Source: Pseudomonas tolaasii NCPPB 2192 (lineage in GTDB: Bacteria > Pseudomonadota > Gammaproteobacteria > Pseudomonadales > Pseudomonadaceae). Taken from it: a DNA stretch of 64,000 nt. The notes under the pieces are model-generated. The model saw only the letters and a list, made by a program, of their open reading frames with translations, was not told the origin of the DNA and searched no databases. The stretch is taken from the NCBI RefSeq assembly GCF_002813445.1, contig NZ_PHHD01000001.1:5332001-5396000 (forward strand). The letters are read 5' to 3'. The first letter of the stretch is position 1. Each line of letters opens with the position of its first letter. This document shows, in pieces, positions 51,546 to 61,153 of this stretch. A program made the position numbers and the translations under genes.

Positions 51546-52328
51546 ATGCATAAATACCCCGTCTCCATCAGCCTATCCAGCTACGGCGCCGACCTGGTTC
51601 GCGAGCAGGGCCAGCTGAGTTTTGTCGAGTTGCTCAGCGCTGCCGGCGCCCAACGCATCGAATGGCGCGAAGAACTGCTGACCACCGAGCAACCGACCCT
51701 CCTGGCGCGAGCCGCCGACAAGCATGGCCTTGAATCGGTGTTTTCCTCGCCCCTGGAACTGTGGGTCGCCGGGCGCGCCCAGCCCAATGCCGAACTGGGT
51801 GCAACCCTGGATCGCGCGCGAACGTTCGGTTCGCGCTGGCTGAAAGTCTCCCTCGGCTACTTCACCGATACGAACGACCTGCAAAGCCTGCACGCCCTGC
51901 TCGGCCGTCACCCGGTCCAGTTACTGGTGGAAAACGACCAGACCCTGCACGGCGGACGCATCGAGCCGATGCAACGGTTTTTCAGCGACGTCGAGCGCCT
52001 GGGCCTGCCGGTGAAAATGACCTTCGACATCGGCAACTGGCAGTGGCAAGACCAGTCCGCCCTCACCGCCGCACGCCTGCTGGGCCGCCATGTGGATTAC
52101 CTGCATTGCAAGGCCGTGGCGCGCCGGGCGGACGGCAAGCTGGTGGCGCTGCCGCCCGGCGCCACCGACCTGCATCTGTGGGAACAACTGCTTAAACATA
52201 TGACTCAAGGAATTACCCGGGCCGTGGAATTCCCGTTGCAGGGCGATGACCTGATCGCGGTCACCGCGCAACAGGTGGCCGCCCTCGCCCTCCTTGGCCA
52301 GCCCCGTGCGGAGAATGCCCATGTCTGA
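51546..52328 (+). CDS. kguE: KguE, sugar-phosphate isomerase/epimerase-like protein of ketogluconate operon
   Basis: 260 residues, xylose-isomerase-like TIM barrel: FVELLSAAGAQRIEWREELL, SRWLKVSLGYF, LLVENDQTLHGGRIEPMQRF and VKMTFDIGNWQWQ carry the metal-ligand pattern (Glu, Asp, His, and YLHCKAV). Its reaction in 2-ketogluconate use is not well defined. AGAGGT lies 8-13 bases before the ATG. First gene of kguEKTD; its end overlaps kguK by 8 bases. A PtxS operator sits immediately upstream. Confidence 0.9.
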   Translation: MHKYPVSISLSSYGADLVREQGQLSFVELLSAAGAQRIEWREELLTTEQPTLLARAADKHGLESVFSSPLELWVAGRAQPNAELGATLDRARTFGSRWLKVSLGYFTDTNDLQSLHALLGRHPVQLLVENDQTLHGGRIEPMQRFFSDVERLGLPVKMTFDIGNWQWQDQSALTAARLLGRHVDYLHCKAVARRADGKLVALPPGATDLHLWEQLLKHMTQGITRAVEFPLQGDDLIAVTAQQVAALALLGQPRAENAHV

Positions 52329-53262
52329 GATCGATATCCTGTCGTTTGGTGAAACCATGGCGATGTTTGTCGCCGAGCAGACCGGCGACCTGGCCCAGGT
52401 GGCGCAGTTTCACAAGCGCATTGCCGGGGCTGACAGCAATGTCGCCATCGGCTTGTCGCGCCTGGGGTTCAACGTGGCCTGGCTGAGCCGTGTAGGCAAT
52501 GACTCGCTGGGCCGGTTTGTGGTCGATACGCTGAAAAGCGAAGGCCTGGACTGCCGCCATGTGGCCGTCGACCCGCTGCACCCCACCGGCTTTCAGTTCA
52601 AGTCCCGCGAAGAAGCCGGCGCCGACCCTCAGGTGGAATATTTCCGCAAAGGCTCGGCGGCCAGCCATTTGTCCATCGCGGCCATCAGCCCGGCGCTGTT
52701 GCAGGCGCGGCACCTGCACGCCACCGGGATTCCGCCGGCGCTGTCCGAGGCCACCCGTGAGTTGTCCGTGGAATTGATGACGCAAATGCGCGGCGCCGGG
52801 CGCAGCGTCTCTTTCGACCCCAACCTGCGCCCCTCGCTGTGGGCTAGCGAAGCGCAGATGATCCGCGAAATCAACGCCCTCGCGGCATTGGCCGATTGGG
52901 TATTGCCGGGCCTGGGCGAAGGCCGCCTGCTCACCGGTTTCGACGACCCGGCGGACATTGCCGCGTTTTACCTGGACCAGGGCGCCGAAGCCGTGGCCAT
53001 CAAGCTCGGCGCGGACGGCGCCTACTACCGCACCCATATGGACCAGGGCTTCATCGCCGCTGTGCCGGTGGAAAAGGTGGTGGACACCGTGGGCGCCGGC
53101 GACGGTTTTGCCGTAGGCATGGTCAGTGCCCTGCTGGAAAACCTCAGCTTTCCCGAAGCGGTACAGCGCGGCAACTGGATCGGCAGCCGTGCCGTGCAGA
53201 GCCGTGGCGATATGGAAGGCCTGCCCACGCGCGCGGAGCTGCCCGGCCGATCCGTTGCCTGA
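52321..53262 (+). CDS. kguK: KguK, 2-ketogluconate kinase
   Basis: 313 residues, PfkB/ribokinase family, start MSEIDILSFGETMAMF with GGAG 7 bases before. Motifs: AGADSNVAIGLSRLGFNVAWLSRVG near the N-terminus and the catalytic DTVGAGDGFAVGMVSALL near residue 255. It phosphorylates 2-ketogluconate to 2-keto-6-phosphogluconate. It overlaps the end of kguE, which supports coupled translation. It precedes kguT by 48 bases. Confidence 0.92.
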   Translation: MSEIDILSFGETMAMFVAEQTGDLAQVAQFHKRIAGADSNVAIGLSRLGFNVAWLSRVGNDSLGRFVVDTLKSEGLDCRHVAVDPLHPTGFQFKSREEAGADPQVEYFRKGSAASHLSIAAISPALLQARHLHATGIPPALSEATRELSVELMTQMRGAGRSVSFDPNLRPSLWASEAQMIREINALAALADWVLPGLGEGRLLTGFDDPADIAAFYLDQGAEAVAIKLGADGAYYRTHMDQGFIAAVPVEKVVDTVGAGDGFAVGMVSALLENLSFPEAVQRGNWIGSRAVQSRGDMEGLPTRAELPGRSVA

Positions 53263-53310
53263 CCCACCACTACCTGTTGCCACAACTACAACAAGCTCAG
53301 GAGCCACCCC

Positions 53311-54603
53311 ATGCAAACGCTGAAACTCGCCACCCGCCGTTGGTGGTACATCATGCCCATCGTGTTTATCACTTACAGCCTGGCCTACCTGGACCGCGCC
53401 AACTACGGCTTCGCGGCCGCCTCCGGGATGGCCGAAGACCTGATGATCACCCCCGGCATGTCGTCACTGTTGGGCGCCCTGTTTTTCCTCGGCTACTTTT
53501 TCTTCCAGGTGCCGGGGGCGATTTACGCGCAAAAACGCAGCGTCAAAAAGCTGATTTTTGTCAGCCTGATTCTGTGGGGCGGCCTGGCCACCCTGACCGG
53601 TGTGGTGTCCAACGCCTACATGCTGATCGCCATCCGCTTCATGCTCGGCGTGGTCGAAGCCGCGGTGATGCCGGCGATGCTGGTGTACCTGTGCCACTGG
53701 TTCACCCGCGCCGAACGCTCACGGGCCAACACCTTCCTGATCCTCGGCAACCCGGTGACCATGCTGTGGATGTCAGTGGTCTCGGGCTACCTGGTGCAGC
53801 ATTTCAGCTGGCGCTGGATGTTTATCATCGAAGGCTTGCCGGCGGTGATCTGGGCGTTTATCTGGTGGAAGCTGGCGGATGAAAAACCGGCGAATGCCAA
53901 GTGGCTGAGCGACACCGAGAAACACGACCTGGAAAGCGCTCTCGCCGCCGAGCAAGTCGGGATCAAAGCAGTGAAGAATTACGCCGAGGCCTTCCGCTCG
54001 CCCAAGGTGATCATTCTGGCGCTGCAGTTTTTCTGCTGGAGTATCGGCGTGTATGGCTTTGTGCTGTGGCTGCCGTCGATCCTCAAGGCCGGTTTGCAGA
54101 TGGACATGGTTGAGGCCGGCTGGCTCTCGGCGCTGCCGTACCTGGCGGCGGTGATCGGCATGCTCGCGGTGTCGTGGGGTTCAGACAAGCTGCAAAAACG
54201 TAAACGTTTTGTGTGGCCGCCGCTGCTGATCGCCTCCATCGCCTTCTATGCCTCTTACGTGCTGGGCGCCGAACATTTCTGGTGGTCCTACAGCCTGCTG
54301 GTGATCGCCGGGGCCTGCATGTACGCGCCTTACGGGCCGTTTTTTGCCATCGTGCCGGAAATTTTGCCGGCCAATGTGGCCGGTGGCGCCATGGCACTGA
54401 TCAACAGCATGGGTGCCCTCGGCTCGTTCGGCGGCTCCTGGCTGGTGGGTTACCTCAATAGCAGCACCGGCTCGCCCGGCGCTTCGTACCTGCTGATGAG
54501 CGGCGCGCTGCTGCTGTCGGTGGTGCTCACGATTTTCCTCAAACCCGGCGCCAGCGACCGCGTACGGGTGCCAACCCTGGAGTTGAAGGTAAAAACCTCA
54601 TGA
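53311..54603 (+). CDS. kguT: KguT, 2-ketogluconate transporter (MFS)
   Basis: 430 residues, 12 predicted helices. The anion:cation symporter (ACS) family mark is YLDRANYGFAAA in helix 1, with the helix 2-3 loop YAQKRSVKK. It imports 2-ketogluconate made in the periplasm from glucose or gluconate. TCAGGAG precedes the ATG. Its stop overlaps the kguD start (ATGA at 54600-54603). No oddity. Confidence 0.92.
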   Translation: MQTLKLATRRWWYIMPIVFITYSLAYLDRANYGFAAASGMAEDLMITPGMSSLLGALFFLGYFFFQVPGAIYAQKRSVKKLIFVSLILWGGLATLTGVVSNAYMLIAIRFMLGVVEAAVMPAMLVYLCHWFTRAERSRANTFLILGNPVTMLWMSVVSGYLVQHFSWRWMFIIEGLPAVIWAFIWWKLADEKPANAKWLSDTEKHDLESALAAEQVGIKAVKNYAEAFRSPKVIILALQFFCWSIGVYGFVLWLPSILKAGLQMDMVEAGWLSALPYLAAVIGMLAVSWGSDKLQKRKRFVWPPLLIASIAFYASYVLGAEHFWWSYSLLVIAGACMYAPYGPFFAIVPEILPANVAGGAMALINSMGALGSFGGSWLVGYLNSSTGSPGASYLLMSGALLLSVVLTIFLKPGASDRVRVPTLELKVKTS

Positions 54604-55577
54604 AAAAGTCTGTCGTACTCTACAAAAAACTTTCCGCACCGTTGATGGCGCGTCTGCATGAACAGGTCGACGTCACCCTGATCGAAGCACTGGACGACAC
54701 CGGCCTGGCCAAACTGCGCGACGCCCTGCCCAGCGCCCACGGCCTGCTCGGCGCCAGCCTGCGCCTGGACGCCACACTGCTCGACCTGGCGCCCCATCTG
54801 GAGGCCGTGGCCAGCGTCTCCGTGGGGGTCGACAACTACGACATCGACTACTTGACGGCACGCGGCATTCTGCTCAGCAACACCCCGGACGTGCTCACCG
54901 AAACCACCGCCGACACCGGCTTCGCGCTGATTCTGGCCACCGCACGGCGCGTGGTGGAACTGGCCGACATGGTGCGCGCCGGCCAATGGAGCAAAAACAT
55001 CGGCCCGGCGCACTTCGGCACCGACGTGCACGGCAAAACCCTGGGCATCATCGGCATGGGCCGAATCGGCGAAGCCCTGGCCCAGCGCGGGCATTTCGGA
55101 TTTGGCATGCCGGTGATCTACCACAGCCATTCGCCCAAACCCCAGGTTGAAGCGCGGTTTGGCGCGCAATACCGCAGCCTGGCGGAATTGCTCAAGGAAG
55201 CCGATTTCGTCTGCCTGACCCTGCCGCTGACGGCTGAAACCGAGAAGCTGATCGGCGCCGAAGAGTTCGCGCTGATGGGGCCGCAGACGATCTTTATCAA
55301 CATTTCGCGCGGCAAGGTGGTGGACGAAGTGGCGTTGGTCGAAGCCTTGCAGCAACGCATCATTCGGGCGGCAGGGTTGGATGTGTTCGAGCGCGAGCCG
55401 TTGAATCATGACTCGCCGTTGTTGCGCCTGAACAATGTGGTGGCCACGCCGCACATCGGCTCGGCGACCCATGAGACGCGCGAAGCGATGGCCAGGTGTG
55501 CGGTGGATAATCTGTTGCAGGCGTTGGCCGGGGAGAAGCCGAAAAACCTGGTCAACCCCACTGCCTGGAAACCCTAG
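54600..55577 (+). CDS. kguD: KguD, 2-keto-6-phosphogluconate reductase
   Basis: 325 residues, D-2-hydroxyacid dehydrogenase family. NAD(P)-binding loop GKTLGIIGMGRIGEALAQRG (about residue 145); catalytic Arg in FINISRGKVVDE, Glu in DVFEREPL and His in TPHIGSATHETREAM. It reduces 2-keto-6-phosphogluconate to 6-phosphogluconate, which enters the Entner-Doudoroff route. Last gene of kguEKTD, coupled to kguT by ATGA overlap. Confidence 0.93.
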   Translation: MKKSVVLYKKLSAPLMARLHEQVDVTLIEALDDTGLAKLRDALPSAHGLLGASLRLDATLLDLAPHLEAVASVSVGVDNYDIDYLTARGILLSNTPDVLTETTADTGFALILATARRVVELADMVRAGQWSKNIGPAHFGTDVHGKTLGIIGMGRIGEALAQRGHFGFGMPVIYHSHSPKPQVEARFGAQYRSLAELLKEADFVCLTLPLTAETEKLIGAEEFALMGPQTIFINISRGKVVDEVALVEALQQRIIRAAGLDVFEREPLNHDSPLLRLNNVVATPHIGSATHETREAMARCAVDNLLQALAGEKPKNLVNPTAWKP

Positions 55578-55644
55578 TTCCTGACACACCCCACACAAGC
55601 CAGTTTCCAGGCAAGCCAGTTCAACAGTTGAGAGTCTGCGACTG

Positions 55645-57270
55645 TCAGATCACAAACCTGGCCACCATGGCGTTCAAATCCACCGCCAAACGCGACAGCT
55701 CATGGCTGGCCGCGCTGGTCTGGTTGGCGCCGGCGGCCGACAGGGTTGCCAGGTCGCGAATGTTCACCAGGTTGCGGTCCACTTCACGGGACACCTGGGC
55801 CTGCTCTTCCGAGGCGCTGGCGATCACCAGGTTGCGCTCGTTGATCAGGCTGATGGACTGGGTGATCTGCTCCAGCGCCACACCAGCCGCGCGGGCCATT
55901 TCCAGGGTGTTTTGCGTGCGCTGATTGCTCTGTTGCATCGACTGCACCGCCTCGCCGGTGCCGTTCTGGATGCCGGCGACCATCTTCTCGATTTCCTGGG
56001 TCGACTGCGCGGTGCGGTGGGCGAGTGCCCGCACTTCGTCCGCCACTACCGCAAAACCGCGCCCGGCTTCACCGGCCCGCGCCGCCTCAATCGCCGCGTT
56101 GAGCGCCAGCAGGTTGGTCTGCTCGGCAATCGCGCGGATCACGTCGAGCACTTTGCCGATGTCGCGGCCCTGGGACGCCAGGCCTTCAATCAGCACCGCC
56201 GTGTTTTGCACATCCTGGGTCATGGTCTGGATCGCGCCGACGGTTTCCACCACCCGGTCGCGCCCTTCGCGGGCCGCCTGGTTCGACTGGCTCGACGCCT
56301 CGGAGGTGGACACCGCATTGCGCGCCACTTCTTCCACCGCCGCTGTCATTTCATTAACCGCCGTGGCGGCCTGATCGATTTCGTTGTTCTGCTGCTGCAA
56401 GCCTTTGGAGGCTTCTTCGGTGACCGCGCTCAGTTCTTCGGCGGCAGAGGCCAGCTGCGTGGCCGAGCCGGCAATGTGCTGGATGGTCTGGCGCAGGTTG
56501 GCCTGCATCGCGGCCAGGGCGCCGAGCAAGCGCGCAGGTTCGTCCTTGCCGTCGTCCTCGATGGTTTTGCTGAGGTTGCCGCCGGCAATGGTTTCGGCCA
56601 CTTCCACAGCTTTGCGCAGCGGCGTGACGATGCTGCGGGTCAGCAACCAGGCGAGCAGCACGGTGAGCAAGGCGGCGGCGACCGCGAACACAATCACCCC
56701 GGTAATCGCGCCTTGATAGCTGGCACCGGCTTCGGTGTCGGCGTCTTTGGCGTCGGCTGCGTTGATCGCGATCAGCTTGTTCAACTGTTCGCCCATCAGG
56801 TCGGTGCCGTCCTTGATGCGCGTATTGATCAGGGCTCGCATCTCATCGACCTTGTTCTGCTTGGACAAGGCCAGCATCTCGGCCTGCGCCTTGAGGTAGT
56901 TGTCCAGCGTGCTGACGAACGTCTTGTACAGCGCCGCTTCCTCGGTACCGGCGGGCAACACCGCGTAGCCGGCCTGGGCGGTTTTGACCTTTTCGGTCAG
57001 CACGCCCATGCGGGTTTCGGCCTCCTGCAAGCCCGCCGGCTCACGGTTGACCAACACGCGAAATGACAGGATGCGCAGGCGCAGCACGTTTTCGGTGATG
57101 TTGCCCAGGTACGTGACGCTGGGCAGCTGCGTGGCGCTCATGTCCACCGACGACTGGCGGATCTGCGTCATGCGGTTGACCGCAAACACCCCCAGCAACA
57201 CCACTAACAAGGCAATGAACGCGAAACCGAGAAACGCTCGTGGGGCAATATTCAGCTGACGCAGGGACAT
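55645..57270 (-). CDS. Methyl-accepting chemotaxis protein
   Basis: 541 residues. Helix 1 (AFLGFAFIALLVVLLGVFAVNRM), a ~170-residue periplasmic four-helix-bundle sensor (LPSVTYLGNITENVLRLRILSFR), helix 2 (GVIVFAVAAALLTVLLAWLLT), HAMP, and a signalling hairpin with tip EAARAGEAGRGFAVVADEVRALAHRTAQS. Adaptation-region runs of Q/E/A (SSQSNQAAREGRDRV) flank it. There is no C-terminal pentapeptide for CheR. Ligand unknown; nearby kgu genes suggest but do not show sugar acid sensing. The ribosome site at 57270 is weak. Confidence 0.92.
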   Translation of the reverse strand: MSLRQLNIAPRAFLGFAFIALLVVLLGVFAVNRMTQIRQSSVDMSATQLPSVTYLGNITENVLRLRILSFRVLVNREPAGLQEAETRMGVLTEKVKTAQAGYAVLPAGTEEAALYKTFVSTLDNYLKAQAEMLALSKQNKVDEMRALINTRIKDGTDLMGEQLNKLIAINAADAKDADTEAGASYQGAITGVIVFAVAAALLTVLLAWLLTRSIVTPLRKAVEVAETIAGGNLSKTIEDDGKDEPARLLGALAAMQANLRQTIQHIAGSATQLASAAEELSAVTEEASKGLQQQNNEIDQAATAVNEMTAAVEEVARNAVSTSEASSQSNQAAREGRDRVVETVGAIQTMTQDVQNTAVLIEGLASQGRDIGKVLDVIRAIAEQTNLLALNAAIEAARAGEAGRGFAVVADEVRALAHRTAQSTQEIEKMVAGIQNGTGEAVQSMQQSNQRTQNTLEMARAAGVALEQITQSISLINERNLVIASASEEQAQVSREVDRNLVNIRDLATLSAAGANQTSAASHELSRLAVDLNAMVARFVI

Positions 57271-57505
57271 AGGGGATGCTCTCAGAAATAGTGTTTGCGA
57301 GCGTCCCTGCCGCGAAACGATCAGCCGGCGTCAACGCGCCGTTCTGACCTTTGGTCACCACTGTTATGGTTGGAATGTGGGCCTATACGAGGTATCGGCA
57401 GCGCCCGGGGTTTTGCGCAGGCCCCCCATAAATATTTTTTTACACTTCTGACGATCGGCAGTTTCTGGCATCCTGCGCCTCCCTTTTCTGACCCGGGCCC
57501 GCATT

Positions 57506-58933
57506 GTGTCTGACGCTCAAGCTCCTCGCCCCCGCTATAAATCCGACCTGATCTACGGCCTGGAAGACCGCCCGCACTTCACGGCAGCGATCTTTGCCGC
57601 GCTGCAGCATGTGCTGGCGAGTTTTGTCGGCATCATCACCCCCACCTTGATCGTCGGCGGGGTGCTCGGCCTGGAAAGCGAAGTGCCGTATCTGGTGAGC
57701 ATGGCGCTGTTCGTCTCGGGCCTGGGCACCTTTGTGCAGGCGCGCACGTTCGGGCCGATCGGCTCCGGGCTGCTGTGCCTGCAGGGCACCAGTTTTTCGT
57801 TTATCAGCGTGATTCTCAGTGCCGGGTTCATGGTCAAGGCCCGGGGCGGCGGCACCGACGAAATTCTCTCGACGATCTTTGGCATCTGCTTTTTCGCGGC
57901 CTTTATCGAAGTGGTGCTCAGCCAGTTCATCGGCAAGCTGCGCAAGCTGATCACCCCGGTGGTCACCGGCACCATCATTACCTTGATGGGCCTGTCGCTG
58001 ATCAAGGTGGCGGTCACCGACATGGCCGGCGGCTTTGGTGCCAAGGACCTGGGCGCCGCGAGCAACATGGGGTTGGCCGCGTTGGTGCTGCTGACCATCG
58101 TGGTGCTCAACCGCTTCAACAACCCGTTCCTGCGCCTGGGTTCGATCGTGATCGGCCTGACCCTAGGCTTCGTCGTCGCCTGGCTGCTGGGCCGTGTGGA
58201 TCTGGCCGCCCTGCCCCAGGTGCCGTTGATCAGCGTGCCGGTGCCGTTCAAGTACGGCTTTTCGTTCGACTGGGTGGCGTTTATCCCGGTGGCGGTGATC
58301 TTCCTGATTTCACCGCTGGAAGCGGCCGGTGACCTGACCGCCAATTCGATGATTTCCCAACAGCCGGTCAAGGGCCCGCTGTACATCAAGCGCATCAAGT
58401 CGGGCCTGCTGGCCGACGGCCTCAACTCGGCGATGGCCGCCACCTTCAACAGCCTGCCGATGGTGACCTTCGCCCAGAACAACGGCGTGATCCAGTTGAC
58501 CGGCGTGGCCAGCCGCTACGTCGCCTACTTCATCGCCGGCCTGCTGGTGTTGCTGGGACTGTTCCCGATGATCGGCGCGGTGCTGCAACTGATGCCCAAG
58601 CCGGTGTTGGGCGGCGCGACCCTGATCATGTTCGGCACCGTCGCCGTGGCGGGCATCAAGATTCTGGCCGAAGCCGGGCTGCACCGCCGTAACGTGCTGA
58701 TCGTGGCGATCTCCCTGGGGATGGGCCTGGGCGTCGCTGCCGTGCCGGAAGTGCTGCGCGAACTGCCCAAGGCGTTGCACAACATCTTTGAATCGCCGAT
58801 CACCGTAGGCGCGTTCTGTGCCATCGTGCTGAACATTTTCCTGCCGGAAGAGTTCATAGAGCTGGAAGAAGATGAATTTGATCCGGAGTCCTCTACCCTC
58901 AAAGTGATGCAGGACCCGGACGTCACGAAATAG
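57506..58933 (+). CDS. NCS2-family xanthine/uracil-type nucleobase permease
   Basis: 475 residues, GTG start at 57506. The NAT/NCS2 marks are AALQHVLASFVGIITPTLIVGG (helix 1 Gln-His), LEAAGDLTANSMIS (helix 8 Glu and following GD) and NSLPMVTFAQNNGVIQLTGVASRYV (helix 9-10 QN-x-G motif). It imports a purine or pyrimidine base with protons or sodium. Closest in look to xanthine/uric acid permeases (XanP/XanQ, PbuX); the exact base cannot be fixed. The acidic tail EEFIELEEDEFDPESS is cytoplasmic. Followed after 12 bases by a lipoprotein gene. Confidence 0.87.
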   Translation: MSDAQAPRPRYKSDLIYGLEDRPHFTAAIFAALQHVLASFVGIITPTLIVGGVLGLESEVPYLVSMALFVSGLGTFVQARTFGPIGSGLLCLQGTSFSFISVILSAGFMVKARGGGTDEILSTIFGICFFAAFIEVVLSQFIGKLRKLITPVVTGTIITLMGLSLIKVAVTDMAGGFGAKDLGAASNMGLAALVLLTIVVLNRFNNPFLRLGSIVIGLTLGFVVAWLLGRVDLAALPQVPLISVPVPFKYGFSFDWVAFIPVAVIFLISPLEAAGDLTANSMISQQPVKGPLYIKRIKSGLLADGLNSAMAATFNSLPMVTFAQNNGVIQLTGVASRYVAYFIAGLLVLLGLFPMIGAVLQLMPKPVLGGATLIMFGTVAVAGIKILAEAGLHRRNVLIVAISLGMGLGVAAVPEVLRELPKALHNIFESPITVGAFCAIVLNIFLPEEFIELEEDEFDPESSTLKVMQDPDVTK

Positions 58934-58945
58934 GAGCAACTTTCA

Positions 58946-59407
58946 ATGCGCAAGCTCATGGTTCTATCGTTACTGCTGCTGACCTTGAGCGCCTGCGCGC
59001 TGTTCCCCAACCGTGACCCGGTGAATATCAACGTAGTGGGCATCGAGCCCCTGCAGAGCCAGGACCTGGAAGTGCGCTTCGCCGTGAAGCTGCGGGTGCA
59101 GAACCCCAATGAAACGGCGATCGACTACAGCGGCGTGGCCCTGGACCTGGAAGTCAACGGCCGACCGCTGGCGTCCGGGGTGAGTGATCAGGCAGGCTCC
59201 ATCCCACGTTTTTCCGAGACTGTTCTTACAGTGCCGGTCAGCGTTTCGGCATTTTCCGTGCTGCGCCAAACCCTCGGCCTGAGCCAGACCCAAAGCCTGA
59301 ACAACCTGCCCTACACCCTGCGCGGCAAGCTGGCGGGCGGGCTGTTCGGCACCATGCGCTTTGTGGACCGTGGCACGCTGGATTTGCCGAATACGGCGAG
59401 CTGGTGA
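58946..59407 (+). CDS. LEA-type-2 (WHy domain) lipoprotein
   Basis: 153 residues: lipoprotein signal MRKLMVLSLLLLTLSACALF with lipobox LSAC. The mature domain (VNINVVGIEPLQSQDLEVRFAVKLRVQNPNETAIDYSGVALDLEVNG in outline) is the LEA14/WHy fold linked to desiccation or stress tolerance. AGGAGC lies 8 bases before the ATG. It is probably cotranscribed with the permease upstream and the acetyltransferase downstream (5-base gap). Confidence 0.85.
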   Translation: MRKLMVLSLLLLTLSACALFPNRDPVNINVVGIEPLQSQDLEVRFAVKLRVQNPNETAIDYSGVALDLEVNGRPLASGVSDQAGSIPRFSETVLTVPVSVSAFSVLRQTLGLSQTQSLNNLPYTLRGKLAGGLFGTMRFVDRGTLDLPNTASW

Positions 59408-59412
59408 AGACC

Positions 59413-59964
59413 ATGCAGCCGACCTTGTTCACTGAACGATTGATTCTGCGCCCGCTGACCCTGGACGACGCCGAGGCTACCCAACAGCAATTTGCGCATT
59501 GGGAAGTGGTGCGTTACCTCAACAACGAGGTGCCCTGGCCCTACCCGGCCGACGGCGCCCGCACTTATCTGGAACAGGTCGCCTTGCCGGCCATGGCGCG
59601 AGGTGAGCATTGGCACTGGTCGATCCGCCTCAAAAGTGCGCCGCAACAGTTGATTGGCTGTATCTGCCTGACGGACGAACAGGATGACCATCGCGGCTTC
59701 TGGCTGGGCCCGCAATGGCAAGGCCAGGGTTTGGCGGGCGAAGCCAGCGCGGCGGTGACCGATTACTGGTTTGAGGTGCTCAAGCGCCCTGTGCTGCGCG
59801 CGCCCAAGGCGGCACCCAACCTGGGCTCGCGACGGATTTCCGAGCGCACGGGCATGCGCTTGATCAGGACAGAAGAAGGCCACTTTGTGGGAGGTGACTT
59901 CCCGCGGGATATCTGGGAAATAACCCGGGAAGAGTGGTTGGCATCAAAATCTCCCAAACAATGA
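59413..59964 (+). CDS. GNAT acetyltransferase, RimJ/RimL-like
   Basis: 183 residues from MQPTLFTERLILRPLTLDDAEA, the standard opening of the RimJ/RimL-like GNAT group. The acetyl-CoA loop is FWLGPQWQGQGLAGEASAAV and the C-terminal pattern AAPNLGSRRISERTGMRLI is typical. The acceptor (protein N-terminus, antibiotic or small molecule) is unknown. An in-frame GTG at 59404 overlaps the upstream stop and is an alternative start. No membrane part. Confidence 0.82.
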   Translation: MQPTLFTERLILRPLTLDDAEATQQQFAHWEVVRYLNNEVPWPYPADGARTYLEQVALPAMARGEHWHWSIRLKSAPQQLIGCICLTDEQDDHRGFWLGPQWQGQGLAGEASAAVTDYWFEVLKRPVLRAPKAAPNLGSRRISERTGMRLIRTEEGHFVGGDFPRDIWEITREEWLASKSPKQ

Positions 59965-59971
59965 GATCAAC

Positions 59972-60059
59972 TGTGGGAGCAGCTTGCCTGCGATAGCGGT
60001 GTATCAGTCAAGGATGGCCAAGCTGACACACCGCTATCGCAGGCAAGCCAGCTCCCACA
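59972..60059. repeat. REP doublet
   Basis: TGTGGGAGCAGCTTGCCTGC at the left and AGGCAAGCCAGCTCCCACA at the right, with CGATAGCGGTGT / ACACCGCTATCG also paired; one base difference in the arm. It lies between convergent genes. Confidence 0.9.
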
Positions 60060-60073
60060 TTTTTGATTGTGTT

Positions 60074-61000
60074 TCAGTCAGTGATATAGCGCACGCCCGG
60101 TTTGGCGCGTTCGTCCACGGTCAGCTCAAACACATCCGGCCGCGCGTAATGGCCGACCACGTCATAGTCATACCGCGCGCGCACCAATTCGTCGGTATCG
60201 ATCTGCGCCGTCAACAACCCGGCTTCACCCAGCAGCGGCCCGGCGAGGATGTCACCCATAGGGCCGATGATCACGCTGCCGCCGGCAATCAAGGGCCGCT
60301 CGGCCGGCCAGTTCGCCACGTCCAGGCCCAGCGCCCGGGGTGACGCCTGCACCTGGCACGCGCTGACCACAAAACAGCGGCCTTCGTGGGCCACATGGCG
60401 CATGCTCACCTGCCACATCTCACGCTCGTCCACCGTGGGTGCGCACCACACTTCCACGCCCTTGGCGTACATCGCCGTACGCAGCAGCGGCATCATGTTT
60501 TCCCAGCACACCGCCCCCCCGATACGCCCCACGGCGGTGTCGACGACGGGCAAGGTCGAGCCATCACCCTTGCCCCAGATCAGCCGTTCAGTACCAGTGG
60601 GCATGAGTTTGCGGTGCTTGGCCACCAGCCCGCCCGCCGGTTCGAAATACAGCACGGTGCAATACAAGGTGCTGCCACTGCGTTCGATCACGCCCACCAC
60701 CAGGCTGGCGCCGGTGCGCGAGGACAACCCGGCCAGTGCATCCGTCTCGGCGCCAAGCACGTCGATGGCATTGGCAAAATAGCGTGCGAAGGCTTCACGG
60801 CCCTCCGGCAGGCGATAGCCCAGCTGCGTACCGAATGCCTCGCCCTTGGGATAGCCGCCCAACAATGCCTCGGGCATCACCACCAATTGCGCACCGCTGC
60901 GCAGAATTTCGTCTTCATAGGCCAGAATCTGCGCCAGGGTGTCAGCCTTGCCACCCGGCAAAGAGCCAATCTGCAACGCCGCTACCGTCGAAACTGCCAT
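60074..61000 (-). CDS. Nitrilase-family carbon-nitrogen hydrolase
   Basis: 308 residues. The catalytic set is complete: Glu44 in VVMPEALLGGYPKG, Lys131 in KHRKLMPTGTERL and Cys165 in GGAVCWENMMPLLR, the last being the nitrilase signature. GTERLIWGKGDGS follows the lysine as in true nitrilases (nitrile to acid plus ammonia) rather than amidases. AGGAG lies 8 bases before the ATG at 61000; an in-frame GTG one codon earlier is less well spaced. Substrate unknown (aliphatic or aromatic nitrile; cyanide-type enzymes cannot be excluded). Transcribed alone. Confidence 0.87.
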   Translation of the reverse strand: MAVSTVAALQIGSLPGGKADTLAQILAYEDEILRSGAQLVVMPEALLGGYPKGEAFGTQLGYRLPEGREAFARYFANAIDVLGAETDALAGLSSRTGASLVVGVIERSGSTLYCTVLYFEPAGGLVAKHRKLMPTGTERLIWGKGDGSTLPVVDTAVGRIGGAVCWENMMPLLRTAMYAKGVEVWCAPTVDEREMWQVSMRHVAHEGRCFVVSACQVQASPRALGLDVANWPAERPLIAGGSVIIGPMGDILAGPLLGEAGLLTAQIDTDELVRARYDYDVVGHYARPDVFELTVDERAKPGVRYITD

Positions 61001-61153
61001 CACGCTTACTCCTGAAAATGAGGTTGCTCATTCTCCGGCCGGCCTCAAGCGTGAATAAAGATCGATTCAGTTCTAAATGATATAAGCCAAATAAATATCA
61101 CACAGGTTGGCCTGAACCCGCTGAAACGCTGCGCAAGGCGACTGTGGCAGTTT

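Noticed and set aside
55590..55630. AAGCCAGTTTCCAGGCAAGCCAGTT after kguD as a REP element
   Set aside because: Only short, degenerate resemblance with no inverted partner; may be a decayed copy but cannot be supported.
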